Shown here: piece by piece, positions 8,764 through 18,277 of the stretch
Layout of the letters: the number at the start of each line of letters is the position of its first letter
Numbering within the stretch: the first letter of the stretch is position 1
Assembly (NCBI RefSeq): GCF_947255105.1
Contig: NZ_CAMYFP010000006.1
Coordinates: 19,994-83,993, forward strand
DNA length: 64,000 nucleotides
Source: an uncultured Campylobacter sp.
Lineage (GTDB): Bacteria > Campylobacterota > Campylobacteria > Campylobacterales > Campylobacteraceae
Reading direction: 5' to 3'
Program-made: the position numbers and the translations under genes
Notes under the pieces: model-generated
What the model was told of the DNA's origin: nothing
Database searches by the model: none
The model's input: only the letters and a program-made list of their open reading frames with translations

Positions 8764-9207
8764 ATGAAAGTATTACTTATAAAAGATGTAAAAGGGCTTG
8801 GAAGAGCTGGCGAGATAAAAGAGGTAAAAGATGGATATGGCAACAACTTTCTTATAGCTAGAGGTTTTGCCAAAGCCGCAACAAACGAGGTCTTAAGACA
8901 GTATGAGGCAGCTAAGAAAAGAGAGGCGCAAGAGCTAAAAGATGAAATTTCAAATTTGGAAAAATTGAAAAAAGAGCTAAAAGATGTTGTTGTAGTTGTC
9001 AAAAAGCCTGTTGGCGAGGGCGGAGCTCTGTTTGGTTCTGTTACAAAAGATGAGATAGCAAATGCTCTAAAAGAGCAGAAAAACTTTGATATAGATAAAA
9101 AAGCTATAGAGATTGATACTATAAGAAATGTAGGACTTTTTAATGTTGAGGCGAAATTTAAATATGGTATAAGTGCGCTTTTTAAGGTAGAAGTTAAAGG
9201 GGAGTGA
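8764..9207 (+). CDS. rplI: 50S ribosomal protein L9
   Basis: The 147 residues start with [30 protein letters not shown], the diagnostic L9 N-terminal domain. A long charged connecting helix and a C-terminal rRNA-binding domain ([14 protein letters not shown]) follow. Usual bacterial length. AAAGGATAG precedes the ATG. Its TGA overlaps the hslV ATG by one base, so L9 and the HslUV protease are co-transcribed and probably coupled. Confidence 0.97.
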   Translation: MKVLLIKDVKGLGRAGEIKEVKDGYGNNFLIARGFAKAATNEVLRQYEAAKKREAQELKDEISNLEKLKKELKDVVVVVKKPVGEGGALFGSVTKDEIANALKEQKNFDIDKKAIEIDTIRNVGLFNVEAKFKYGISALFKVEVKGE

Positions 9208-9746
9208 TGTTTGAAGCAACTACTATACTAGCTTATAAGGGCAAAAATGCCTCTGTAATTGGTGGCGATGGACAAGTTACCTTTGGAAATACAGTTTTAA
9301 AAGGTGGTGCTGTAAAGATTCGCAAAGTTGGAAAAGATGGTTCAGTATTGGCTGGTTTTGCAGGAAGTACAGCTGATGCTTTCAATCTTTTTGATATGTT
9401 TGAAAAGTGCCTTGATGCCGTAAAAGGCGATCTTTTAAGAGCAGCTGTTGAGTTTAGCAAAGAGTGGAGAAAAGATAAATACTTAAGAAAACTTGAAGCA
9501 ATGATGTTGGTTTTGGATAGGAAACATCTTTTTTTACTAAGTGGAATGGGTGATGTGGTTGAGCCAGATGATGGTAAGATTGCCGCTATTGGAAGTGGTG
9601 GCAATTATGCACTTTCAGCTGCTAGAGCTTTGGATGAGTTTTCAAATTTAGATGAAAAAAAGCTTGTAGAGGAGAGTTTAAAAATAGCAGGAAATATCTG
9701 TATCTACACCAACACCAACATAAAAATACTTGCGATAAAGGACTAA
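9207..9746 (+). CDS. hslV: ATP-dependent protease subunit HslV
   Basis: Ntn-hydrolase of 179 residues. The N-terminus is [12 protein letters not shown]; removal of the first four residues would expose the catalytic threonine. [15 protein letters not shown] and [14 protein letters not shown] are conserved HslV blocks. HslV forms a double hexamer capped by HslU. ATG 9207 was preferred over the adjacent GTG 9204, as AAAGGGGA gives better spacing to the ATG. The ATG overlaps the rplI stop. Confidence 0.96.
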   Translation: MFEATTILAYKGKNASVIGGDGQVTFGNTVLKGGAVKIRKVGKDGSVLAGFAGSTADAFNLFDMFEKCLDAVKGDLLRAAVEFSKEWRKDKYLRKLEAMMLVLDRKHLFLLSGMGDVVEPDDGKIAAIGSGGNYALSAARALDEFSNLDEKKLVEESLKIAGNICIYTNTNIKILAIKD

Positions 9747-9747
9747 A

Positions 9748-11067
9748 ATGTTATTGCCAAAGCAGATAGTAGAAAAACTTGATGAGTATATCATAGGGCA
9801 AGATGAGGCAAAAAGAGTCATCGCTGTAGCGCTTAGAAATAGATATAGAAGAATGCAGCTAGAAGATGAGATGAGAAATGAGATCATCCCTAAAAATATC
9901 CTGATGATAGGCTCAACTGGCGTTGGAAAAACAGAGATTGCTAGACGACTTTCAAAGCTTTTTGGTCTTCCTTTTATAAAAGTTGAAGCTAGTAAATATA
10001 CTGAAGTTGGCTTTGTAGGGCGCGATGTTGAAAGCATGGTAAGAGATCTTGCAAAAGAGGCTTTAAATTTGGTAAAAGATGAAGAGATGGAGAAAAACAG
10101 AGATAAGATCGATGAATATGTCCAAAAAGAGATACTCAAAAAACTTCTTCCTCCGCTTCCAAAAGGTGCAAGTGATGAGAAGTTGCAAGACTATGAAAAA
10201 AGCTATCAAAAGATGGTTGAAAAGTTGCAAAATGGAGAGCTTGATCTGTTAGATATCAAGATAGAGGTAAGTCAAAATATCTTCGAACAAAATCCAAATT
10301 TACCGCCAGAGATGGCAAATATGCAGGAGAGCTTCATCAAAGTTATTGGCATTAGCAATAAAAAGGTAGAAAAAGAGGTAAAGATAGCTGAGGCAAAAAA
10401 GCTTCTTAGAAGCGAAGCAAGTGAAAATATCCTTGATATGGAGCTTTTAAAAGAGGAGGCACTTAAAAGAGCGAGAGAAAACGGCATTATTTTTATAGAT
10501 GAGATTGATAAAATTGCAGTTTCTAACTCTGTTCAAAGTAGGCAAGATCCTAGCAAAGAGGGAGTTCAAAGAGATCTGCTTCCGATAGTTGAGGGCAGCA
10601 ACGTAAATACAAAATTAGGAGTTATTCCAACAGATCACATTTTATTTATCGCTGCAGGGGCGTTTCATATGAGCAAGCCAAGCGATTTGATACCTGAACT
10701 TCAAGGTAGATTTCCTTTAAGAGTGGAGTTAAAGAGTCTTGATTCTAAAGCATTGGCGCTTATTTTATCAAAGCCAAAAAACTCACTTCTAAAGCAATAT
10801 ATCGCACTTTTAAAAACTGAAAATATAGATATAGAGTTTAGTAAAGATGGTATAGAGGTCATTGCAGAGCTTGCAGCAAAAGCCAACCAAAAGATCGAAG
10901 ATATCGGCGCTAGAAGACTTCACACTATCATGGAAAAACTTCTTGAAGATATAAGTTTTGACGTAGAGAGCTATCAAAACAAAAAGGTAACAATAGACGC
11001 AGATTTTGTTAAAAGTAAGCTAGAAGATGTTGTAGAGGATGTCGATATTGCAAAATATATTCTTTAG
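9748..11067 (+). CDS. hslU: HslUV ATPase subunit HslU
   Basis: The 439-residue AAA+ unfoldase begins LPKQIVEKLDEYIIGQDEAKR and contains Walker A GSTGVGKTE (~55), the pore-loop/recognition stretch EASKYTEVGFVGRDVESMV, Walker B FIDEIDK (~251) and sensor region ELQGRFPLRVEL. The insertion (I) domain at about 110-235 lets it thread substrates into HslV. The ATG starts one base after the hslV stop. Confidence 0.97.
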   Translation: MLLPKQIVEKLDEYIIGQDEAKRVIAVALRNRYRRMQLEDEMRNEIIPKNILMIGSTGVGKTEIARRLSKLFGLPFIKVEASKYTEVGFVGRDVESMVRDLAKEALNLVKDEEMEKNRDKIDEYVQKEILKKLLPPLPKGASDEKLQDYEKSYQKMVEKLQNGELDLLDIKIEVSQNIFEQNPNLPPEMANMQESFIKVIGISNKKVEKEVKIAEAKKLLRSEASENILDMELLKEEALKRARENGIIFIDEIDKIAVSNSVQSRQDPSKEGVQRDLLPIVEGSNVNTKLGVIPTDHILFIAAGAFHMSKPSDLIPELQGRFPLRVELKSLDSKALALILSKPKNSLLKQYIALLKTENIDIEFSKDGIEVIAELAAKANQKIEDIGARRLHTIMEKLLEDISFDVESYQNKKVTIDADFVKSKLEDVVEDVDIAKYIL

Positions 11068-11076
11068 GGCAAAAAG

Positions 11077-11949
11077 ATGAGTAAAAGTGGTTTTGTCTCA
11101 CTAATAGGGCGAACAAATGCGGGCAAGAGTTCGCTTATTAACTATCTTTTAGGGCAAAAAATTTGCATGGTTTCGCACAAACAGAATGCAACTAGAAGAA
11201 AAATTACAGCTATTGTGATGCATGATGAGGCTCAAATCATCTTTAGTGATACGCCAGGTCTTCATGAGAGTAACAAAACTCTCAATAAAGCGATGGTTGA
11301 GCTTGCTTTGGGCTCAGTGATAGATGCTGATTTAGTGCTATTTTTGGCAGTTTGTCACGATGATGTTAAAAATTATGAGAAGTTTTTAGCCAAATTTCCA
11401 ACTCAAAAACATATCTTAGTCCTAACCAAAATTGATGAGATGGATGAGAAAAAACTCTTTCAAAAGATAGGCGAGTATTCTAAATTTGATGATAAATTTT
11501 TGGCTTTAGTTCCAGTAAGTATAAAAAAACAGGCCTATAGAAAGATTTTATTAGATGAGATAGTAAAACATATCGATGAAAATCCATACTTCTATCCGCC
11601 TGAGTTTATTAGCACAAAAACGACAAAAGAGATTTATAGAGATCTTATCCTTGAGGCAGTTTTTGACTCTTTGAGTAGTGAGATTCCCTATGCGGTCGAT
11701 GTTATGGTGGATAAAGTAGAGGATAAAGATGAGATAGTAGTTATCTATGCAACCATCATCACATCAAATGAAAATCATAAAAAAATGGTGATTGGCAAAG
11801 ATGGAGGCACCATAAAACGTGTTGGAATAAGAGCCAAAAAACTCATTTGTAAATTTGAAGAGAGAAAAATTTATCTAAATTTGACTGTTAAGGTAAAAAA
11901 AATGTGGAATATTGATGAAAATTTGATAAAAAAAGAGTTTGTTTATTGA
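11077..11949 (+). CDS. era: GTPase Era
   Basis: The 290-residue protein combines an N-terminal GTPase domain (G1 GRTNAGKSS, G3 DTPGLHE, G4 TKID) with a C-terminal KH domain (VIGKDGGTIKRVGIRAK). Era binds the 3' end of 16S rRNA and assists 30S assembly. It follows hslU after 9 bp. The 65 bases downstream contain no clear terminator before the transformation operon. Confidence 0.95.
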   Translation: MSKSGFVSLIGRTNAGKSSLINYLLGQKICMVSHKQNATRRKITAIVMHDEAQIIFSDTPGLHESNKTLNKAMVELALGSVIDADLVLFLAVCHDDVKNYEKFLAKFPTQKHILVLTKIDEMDEKKLFQKIGEYSKFDDKFLALVPVSIKKQAYRKILLDEIVKHIDENPYFYPPEFISTKTTKEIYRDLILEAVFDSLSSEIPYAVDVMVDKVEDKDEIVVIYATIITSNENHKKMVIGKDGGTIKRVGIRAKKLICKFEERKIYLNLTVKVKKMWNIDENLIKKEFVY

Positions 11950-12014
11950 CTTTTTATCGATATTTAATTAATCTATGACAATTTTTAAATTAGTCTTAGA
12001 AAGTAGTATGAATA

Positions 12015-13547
12015 ATGGCAAAAAAGTTAAAAAATATGGCAATTGTCTCTATAAATAGAGTAAGTGGCGATTCCTTTAAACTTGACGGCAATAAGCTAAG
12101 CTCCTTTAACATCACAAAGGCAAATAGCTCGAAAGAATTTTATATCTCCTATATCAGCAACAACAATGTCACAACTGCTCATGTTGAGATACCAAAAACA
12201 ACACCTGCAGAAGAGATAGACAATATGATTATTGTTGAGACTTATAAAGAGCTTTCACTAGATCCTGAAGCTGATTATAAGATAGTCTATACTCAATCAG
12301 ACAGCCAATCTCCTGACAATCAATACTTCAACGTATTTGTTGTAAATAATGATATTTTGGTCAATGACCTGTATCCGGTTGTTTCAAACACAGGATATAT
12401 CGACTATCTTGCATATGCACCATTTTTGGTAGGCGCTCTTTATAAAAGAGGAGTTTTGCAAGCCAATGAGTGCGACTGCTTTATCTACTTCCAAAAAAAT
12501 GATGCTTTTTTGGTTGTATATAAAAATGGAGAGTATTTTCAAACAAGAAATGTTAGGTTCAACCTAAAATACATCTGCGATAAGTTTTCTGAATTAACAG
12601 GCAATCGTGTTGATGAAAATGATTTTTACGCCATGCTTAAAAAAGATGGTATCAACTTTGAAAATCCAATGGAAAGAGACTCTCTTATAGATATATTCAA
12701 TGATATATTTATCTACATAGGAGATATTATAAACAGTATCTCAAAGGTCTATAAAACTCAGATTAAAAATGTCTTTATAGGTAGCGATATTGGTAGTATA
12801 AATGGTGTTGAGATATTTGTAGAAGATAGGCTTGCACTTACTTATAAGTCGTTTGATTTTGATATAGCAGTCAATACTAAAGACTTTGAGATAACTCAGC
12901 TAGATATGCTTATGATGCTTGCGGCCCAAAGCTACCTTGCAGAGCCAGATGATGAGTTTAACTTCTCTACATTTTTAAGACCACCTCCTTTTATGAAAAG
13001 AGACAGTGGTAAGCTTTTTGCGGCTGTTGGAGCGGGAATTTTGATTGGTGTTTCAATGCCTATATATTGGTATGGATTTGGCTATTTCAACCTTCTTCAA
13101 ACAGAGAAAAAAGAGGTTGAGTTGTCAGCTGCAACAAATGAAAAAAATAGAATTGAAAGAGCTCTTTCAAATTTAGATAACGAAATTAAAGCTGTTATGA
13201 AAAAATCCGATGGTCAAAAGGCTATTTTGGATGACAAAAAACTAAGGCTTACAGAGATACATGGCAAGAAGATGAACTATCCTATGAAAGCAAGCGCTCT
13301 TTATGATATGTCCAACTTTGTAACAAGCCATTATGGACAACTCAGCGGCATAAATGTAAATTCAAACTCACTTAGTTTCTATGTCAAAACAGACACAGAT
13401 GAAAAGATGACAGAACTTTTAAAGAGTATAAGCAAGTCATCTAAGTATTATGTCACTACAAAACTTATCTCTCAAGATGATAACAATATCACATCACAAC
13501 AATATGAGAGTAACATCACATTACAGATAGTGGAGCGAGCAAAATGA
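12015..13547 (+). CDS. GspL/PilM-PilN-like assembly platform protein of the transformation system
   Basis: This 510-residue protein is not recognisable by a strong motif but has a telling layout. Residues 1-300 look like an actin-fold (PilM-type) cytoplasmic domain. FLRPPPFMKRDSGKLF leads into one TM helix (~333-352), then a coiled coil (~365-415) and a ferredoxin-like periplasmic tail. This equals PilM plus PilN joined in one chain, as in GspL of type II secretion. It opens a nine-gene overlapping operon with secretin, ATPase and GspF genes. The function is inferred from order and topology. Confidence 0.7.
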   Translation: MAKKLKNMAIVSINRVSGDSFKLDGNKLSSFNITKANSSKEFYISYISNNNVTTAHVEIPKTTPAEEIDNMIIVETYKELSLDPEADYKIVYTQSDSQSPDNQYFNVFVVNNDILVNDLYPVVSNTGYIDYLAYAPFLVGALYKRGVLQANECDCFIYFQKNDAFLVVYKNGEYFQTRNVRFNLKYICDKFSELTGNRVDENDFYAMLKKDGINFENPMERDSLIDIFNDIFIYIGDIINSISKVYKTQIKNVFIGSDIGSINGVEIFVEDRLALTYKSFDFDIAVNTKDFEITQLDMLMMLAAQSYLAEPDDEFNFSTFLRPPPFMKRDSGKLFAAVGAGILIGVSMPIYWYGFGYFNLLQTEKKEVELSAATNEKNRIERALSNLDNEIKAVMKKSDGQKAILDDKKLRLTEIHGKKMNYPMKASALYDMSNFVTSHYGQLSGINVNSNSLSFYVKTDTDEKMTELLKSISKSSKYYVTTKLISQDDNNITSQQYESNITLQIVERAK

Positions 13548-14230
13548 AAAATATGTCAGTATTAGACAAAATAGACAACTATTTTGAATTTAAAAAAGAG
13601 AGTGAAGTAAAGCTCTATTTTGGTATGGCCGCTCTTCTTGCAACAGGACTTATCTATCTTCTTGCTTGGGCAGATGCAGAGAGTTATTATGATGACAGAC
13701 TTTCTGAGCTTACCACAGTAACTGCCAATCTTGAAAAGGTCAATAGCTTTTTGACAAGCACTGATATAAGTGGACCTGGAAGAAATGATAGAAATTTTGC
13801 CATAAACAAAAAGAAAGAGGCGCTTGCAGCACAGCAAGAGAGACTTACTACTTTGATAGATGGCAATATCTATTTTGATGATAGACTAAAAGAGGTTTCT
13901 ACTGTAACATACAATGAGCAAAATTGGGCTAAATTTCTAAATGATCTCTCTGCAGATGCGAAAAAATATGGTGTCAAAATTCACTCAATTCTCTCTGATG
14001 AAAGAGAGCCAGAGCCAGGAAAAGTTGAGCAGATATTAAATGTAAATGTAAATTTGACAGCTGATTTTAAGAGTCTTTTAAAATATATCAATGCCATCGA
14101 AGAGTCGCAAATGGTTGTCGATATAAATGGTATAGATATTGTTGAAGAAAATGGGATACTTAACGGAGAGCTTAATATCTCCTTATGGGGCATAAAATAT
14201 GAGCAGAGCCAAAAGGGTGGTGCACAATGA
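13544..14230 (+). CDS. PilO/GspM-like inner-membrane protein
   Basis: 228 residues: a short cytoplasmic N-terminus, one TM helix (~27-44, FGMAALLATGLIYLLAWA), a coiled-coil linker and an alpha/beta periplasmic domain. This is the usual PilO/GspM topology. The position straight after the GspL-like gene and before a PilP-like gene supports that role in the inner-membrane alignment complex. Sequence identity alone would not settle it. The ATG overlaps the preceding stop by 4 bp (ATGA). Confidence 0.65.
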   Translation: MKNMSVLDKIDNYFEFKKESEVKLYFGMAALLATGLIYLLAWADAESYYDDRLSELTTVTANLEKVNSFLTSTDISGPGRNDRNFAINKKKEALAAQQERLTTLIDGNIYFDDRLKEVSTVTYNEQNWAKFLNDLSADAKKYGVKIHSILSDEREPEPGKVEQILNVNVNLTADFKSLLKYINAIEESQMVVDINGIDIVEENGILNGELNISLWGIKYEQSQKGGAQ

Positions 14231-14625
14231 AAAAATTAGCTTTACTGTTTTTAATACTTTTTAATTCAGCCTTTCTTTTTGCCAATGATGAGGTTGAAAA
14301 AGAAATTTACGATCAAAAATTTAAAGATCTAAGTCAAAAGCGTGTTGGGTTAGATCCTAAAAAGATTGATGAGATGATAGATCCATTCCCAGCAAAAGCA
14401 CTTGCTATTGATGAGAGCGATCAAGAGGAGAGAACCTTTATACTTTATGCTATATTTGGTGAAAGAGTCAAGATAAATGAGCGTTGGTATGAAAAAGGCG
14501 ATAAGATTAATGGCTACAAAATAGAAAAAATTGGTAGAAATTTTGCTATTATAACAAACGGAATCGAAGAAAAAATATTGAAATTAAATCAAGGAAGTAA
14601 AAATGTTAAAATCACTCATAACTAA
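14227..14625 (+). CDS. PilP/GspC-like small periplasmic protein
   Basis: 132 residues with a Sec signal (LALLFLILFNSAFLFA, cleavage near 20) and a short C-terminal beta-rich part (FGERVKINERWYEKGDKINGYKIEKIG) resembling the homology-region domain of PilP, GspC or MshK, which contacts the secretin. No lipobox cysteine is present. It overlaps both neighbours. The role is inferred from position and domain shape. Confidence 0.6.
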   Translation: MKKLALLFLILFNSAFLFANDEVEKEIYDQKFKDLSQKRVGLDPKKIDEMIDPFPAKALAIDESDQEERTFILYAIFGERVKINERWYEKGDKINGYKIEKIGRNFAIITNGIEEKILKLNQGSKNVKITHN

Positions 14626-16060
14626 ATACCTCAAAGGAGTTCTCCTTGCCATGTTGCTAGTTGGTTCACTAGCATATAGTGATGATGAGATGGATTGTTC
14701 AAAAAAGCTTTTTGATATGCAGATTTCTGAAGGTACTACAATAAACGACATATTACTTCAATTTTCTGACAAATGTCAATTTAGTATAGTTACAAAAGAT
14801 GTAATGGCTGCCAAAGACTTGCAAAAACCACTTAGTGGAATAAGTATCAAGCAACGAACATTGCGAGGTGTTTTTGATATTATTCTTTTGCAAAACAACA
14901 TAAACTACAGCTACAAAGATGAGATTTTACAACTTTCATCTATCTTTACTAAAAGCTTTAAGATTGATTACATCACCTCCAAAAGAGATGCAACTGCTAC
15001 AGTAAGATCAAGCGTTGAAAGCACTCAAAGCACAGGCGGTGAGGGTAGTGGCTCAAGTAGTAGTGACAACGAGATAACCTCTGTTGAGAGCTTTGACTTT
15101 TGGGAGACAATTGGTCAGCAAATTGGTTCAGTTTTAAATAGCGGTGCAGAAGACTATAAAGCTCCAGAGCCAATAGTCAATCCAAACGCAGGATTGGTAA
15201 CTGTAACTGCTACTAAGTCTCAAATGGACAGAGTAGAAAAATACATAGCAGATCTTCAAAAAAGACTCAAAAGACAGGTTATGCTTGATGTTTCAATCAT
15301 CTCTGTTAACCTTAAAAATGAGTATAAAACAGGAATTGACTGGTCTAAATTTGAGCTTGGTTTTGACTCTGTATTAAATGCTGGATATAAAGATAGCAAG
15401 AAAAAAGCAGTTGATTCTGGTGGTGGATATTGGACAATAGACTCCAATTTGAAATTTAACATTAATGGTATGATGAATTTCCTTGAAGAGGCAGGCAATT
15501 CAAAGATGATTTCTAGTCCAAAGGTTTTGACACTTCACAACCAACCAGCACTCATCTCTGTTGGAGCCAATATAAACTATCTTTTAACTACCTCTTCTAA
15601 GACAACAGGCTCTACTACAGAGACAGAGACAAGTAGCGAGCAATACACCACATTTGTTGGTATTTTGCTAAATATCTTGCCTGAGATTTCAGATGACAAC
15701 AGAATAATGCTAAGAATCAATCCATCACTTAGTGACTTTTTAAATCAAGATGATAAGCTAGTAGGACAAAGAACTATTGCTCCAGATACAAGAGAGAGCA
15801 AACTTTCTACAGTAGCATATGTAAATGATGGTGATACTGTGATTTTAGGTGGATTGATAGAAGAATCAAAAGGTAAAGATAACACAAATGTTCCAATATT
15901 AAGCTCAATTCCTCTTGTTGGTAACCTTTTCAAATCTACAAAAGATGCAAATAGCGTAACTGAGCTTGTTTTTGTTATAACTCCAAAAATAGTTCATAAC
16001 TCAATGCCTATAAGTGAATCTTTAAGAGAGTTAGGTTTTTCTAAATCACTATATGAATAA
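14603..16060 (+). CDS. ctsD: Secretin of the transformation/type II secretion-like system (CtsD/MshL-like)
   Basis: 485 residues: signal peptide to about 27, N-domains, a Ser/Gly-rich stretch (~145-155) and the C-terminal secretin domain with VTATKSQMDRVEKYI, SSPKVLTLHNQPALISVG and the conserved ending VPILSSIPLVGNLFKS. Secretins form the outer-membrane gate for pili or incoming DNA. In C. jejuni the equivalent CtsD is needed for natural transformation. There is no N-terminal lipobox. AAGGAAG precedes the ATG, which lies inside the previous gene. Confidence 0.88.
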   Translation: MLKSLITKYLKGVLLAMLLVGSLAYSDDEMDCSKKLFDMQISEGTTINDILLQFSDKCQFSIVTKDVMAAKDLQKPLSGISIKQRTLRGVFDIILLQNNINYSYKDEILQLSSIFTKSFKIDYITSKRDATATVRSSVESTQSTGGEGSGSSSSDNEITSVESFDFWETIGQQIGSVLNSGAEDYKAPEPIVNPNAGLVTVTATKSQMDRVEKYIADLQKRLKRQVMLDVSIISVNLKNEYKTGIDWSKFELGFDSVLNAGYKDSKKKAVDSGGGYWTIDSNLKFNINGMMNFLEEAGNSKMISSPKVLTLHNQPALISVGANINYLLTTSSKTTGSTTETETSSEQYTTFVGILLNILPEISDDNRIMLRINPSLSDFLNQDDKLVGQRTIAPDTRESKLSTVAYVNDGDTVILGGLIEESKGKDNTNVPILSSIPLVGNLFKSTKDANSVTELVFVITPKIVHNSMPISESLRELGFSKSLYE

Positions 16061-16889
16061 AAATAGCTATACACTTATAAAAGAGATTTTTATTGAAAAC
16101 AACGAGATTGGCGATTTCGTCAATCTCGACAAATCAAGGCTTGCATATCACAAAATCCTAAATGCCTTGCAAAAGCCTCTCAAACTCATACTTTTTTATG
16201 GCAAACCTGGAAGTGGGAAGACTTTCTTGCTTCATAAAATAAAGGCAGACTTAGACAAAAAACTAAAAATTGTCTTTTTTCCACAGCCCTTTTTTGATGA
16301 AGAGGAGTTTTTTACAGAGATCTTTTATCAAATTTTTGAGATAAAGCCAAAAGAGAGATTGAGCGACTATGCTACTTTTATAAGGGTCTATAAAGAGATG
16401 CTAGAGCTAAAAGAAAATAGCTTTTTAGGAGTTGATAAGGTTGTGATACTACTTGACGAAGCACAACTCTATCCGCCAAATTTGATAGAAAAAATCCGTC
16501 TTATGGCAGACACTAGACTTTTTAAATTTCTATTTACGGTTCATAAAACTGCCCAAGAAGATCTCTTGGCAAAGGATTATTTTAAAACTAGAATTTGGGA
16601 GAGTATTGAGCTTCCAACATCAACTCTTAATGAGCTAAAACTTTACATCGAAAAAAAGCTTCTCATACATAGCTTTCACGGCTATTATGCAATGTATGAT
16701 GAAGATAATTTCAATCTCATCTATACTCTAACAGAGGGAAATTTAAGAAATTTAAACAAACTTTTATATAAGCTTTATGAGCTTTTTGAGTATTATGAAG
16801 AGTATGAGCCAACATTTATAAATCCTGTTGGCATAAATCACAAAACCATTGAGATGGCTGCAATAAGTGCGGGGTTGATAGATGCTTGA
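16053..16889 (+). CDS. ctsP: ExeA/MshM-type AAA ATPase of the transformation system (CtsP-like)
   Basis: 278 residues with Walker A FYGKPGSGKT (~50) and Walker B VVILLDEAQL (~130), as in ExeA/MshM ATPases that accompany secretin assembly. The C-terminal half is helical with a lid-like ending (LTEGNLRNLNKLLYKLYELF). In C. jejuni a nucleotide-binding CtsP sits next to the secretin gene; this gene has the same position. The start overlaps the secretin stop by 8 bp. Confidence 0.75.
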   Translation: MNKNSYTLIKEIFIENNEIGDFVNLDKSRLAYHKILNALQKPLKLILFYGKPGSGKTFLLHKIKADLDKKLKIVFFPQPFFDEEEFFTEIFYQIFEIKPKERLSDYATFIRVYKEMLELKENSFLGVDKVVILLDEAQLYPPNLIEKIRLMADTRLFKFLFTVHKTAQEDLLAKDYFKTRIWESIELPTSTLNELKLYIEKKLLIHSFHGYYAMYDEDNFNLIYTLTEGNLRNLNKLLYKLYELFEYYEEYEPTFINPVGINHKTIEMAAISAGLIDA

Positions 16890-17727
16890 TCATTTTGAAG
16901 TAATAGAGCTAGAGAAAAAATGGCAAGAGTTTGATAAGAGTAGGCAAAAAAAGAGTTTGCTAAAAGACTCTTTTTCTTCTATACGAATTGATAAATTTAC
17001 CTTTGTTTTAATAGCTATTATTGGAGTTGGACTTGGATCTATATTTTGGCTACTTTATGGTGGAAACTCCACTATAAAAGAGTCGAATTTAGTAGCAACA
17101 AAGATAGAGCAAAATACCACAAATGAGTCAAAAAATGAGACTAAAGATCTTAAATTTGAGAGTGAAAAAAGAGTTAAAAAAAGCGATACAAGAGAGTATC
17201 TTAGCTTAAATGATATCGGAATAAAATCAAGCATTGATTCTGGAGGCTTTAGTTTTCAAGATAGCAATGCCAAACAAAACCTCTCTTCGCAGAGTGAATC
17301 AGCAGTAATGAGCGAAGAGTTTATTGACTTTGGTAACCCACCAAATCCACCAAGCAAAAACTCTGCAATTAACAGATCATCTACTGCCAAGAAAAAGCCA
17401 ATTATAAAGATAGAAAGCACCTCTATAAAGCAGTCAAATTTAACTCTAGAACAGCGATTTGAAGCAACTAGAAGTATAGAATATGCCATTGAAATTGCAC
17501 AAAAAAGTTACGATAGTAATGAGTATGGCAAAGCAATAAAATGGGCACTTATTGCAAATGATATTGACAAAAATAGCATTGATAGCTGGGTTATATTTGC
17601 CAAATCAAACTATAAAATTGGTAGAAAAAACGACGCGATAACTGCACTAAAAGCCCTTAGCTCAAGGGTTAAGAGTGAAAATATCATCGCTCTTATCGCT
17701 AAGATGGAAGATGGGACTTTCAAATGA
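16882..17727 (+). CDS. Single-TM, TPR-containing component of the transformation operon (MshN-like)
   Basis: 281 residues: a cytoplasmic N-terminus of about 37 residues, one TM helix (FVLIAIIGVGLGSIFWLLYG), a low-complexity Ser/Asn/Lys linker (~60-180) and a C-terminal TPR-like segment (SYDSNEYGKAIKWALIANDID...AWVIFAKSNYKIGR pattern). MSHA pilus loci carry a comparable MshN protein at this point. It overlaps both neighbours by a few bases. The TPR call is by pattern; no catalytic motif is seen. Confidence 0.55.
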   Translation: MLDHFEVIELEKKWQEFDKSRQKKSLLKDSFSSIRIDKFTFVLIAIIGVGLGSIFWLLYGGNSTIKESNLVATKIEQNTTNESKNETKDLKFESEKRVKKSDTREYLSLNDIGIKSSIDSGGFSFQDSNAKQNLSSQSESAVMSEEFIDFGNPPNPPSKNSAINRSSTAKKKPIIKIESTSIKQSNLTLEQRFEATRSIEYAIEIAQKSYDSNEYGKAIKWALIANDIDKNSIDSWVIFAKSNYKIGRKNDAITALKALSSRVKSENIIALIAKMEDGTFK

Positions 17728-18269
17728 AAAAGTTAGTCATCCTGCTTTTTACCCCTCTTTTTTGCTTTGGAAATGATGTGAATATTGATGATGTAAAAGA
17801 CTGGATAGCGGCTGGTCAATATAGTAGAATTTGCAAAGATAACGTTAGAAAGCTTTTTGTAGAGCAAAAAAATAGCACCGTAGCAAACATCTATGCAAAA
17901 GCTTGTCTAAAACTCGACAAAATCAATGAACTAATCATTCCAATAACAATGCTCTATGAAGATAGGGCATCAAGAGAAAATGCTGCAATCTATGCAACGA
18001 TTTTATATCAAAAAAAATTGCTCTATTTTGCTATAATCGACAATTATGATATAAGCTATATACAAACTCCAAAAATAGAGTATATACTCTCTTATATTTT
18101 TGATAAATTTGTTGCAAAAGAGTATGAGCTTAAAGAGAACAGATATCACTTTATCTTAAATGACGATCTAAGATGTGAGCTATTTATAGAAGATGACAGC
18201 GGTATCAAAAAATTAAAATTAGAAATTTATGACAATGATAGGCTAGTTTCAACTAAGGTCTATTGGTAG
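17724..18269 (+). CDS. Exported protein of the transformation operon, function unknown
   Basis: 181 residues with a clear Sec signal (KKLVILLFTPLFCFG, cleavage near 16). The mature part is helical, followed by a beta-rich C-terminus (ELKENRYHFILNDDLRCELFIEDD). I do not recognise a family. It overlaps the TPR gene upstream and precedes the PilB/GspE ATPase gene, so it is probably a periplasmic part of the same machine. Confidence 0.5.
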   Translation: MKKLVILLFTPLFCFGNDVNIDDVKDWIAAGQYSRICKDNVRKLFVEQKNSTVANIYAKACLKLDKINELIIPITMLYEDRASRENAAIYATILYQKKLLYFAIIDNYDISYIQTPKIEYILSYIFDKFVAKEYELKENRYHFILNDDLRCELFIEDDSGIKKLKLEIYDNDRLVSTKVYW

Positions 18270-18277
18270 GGGGAAAT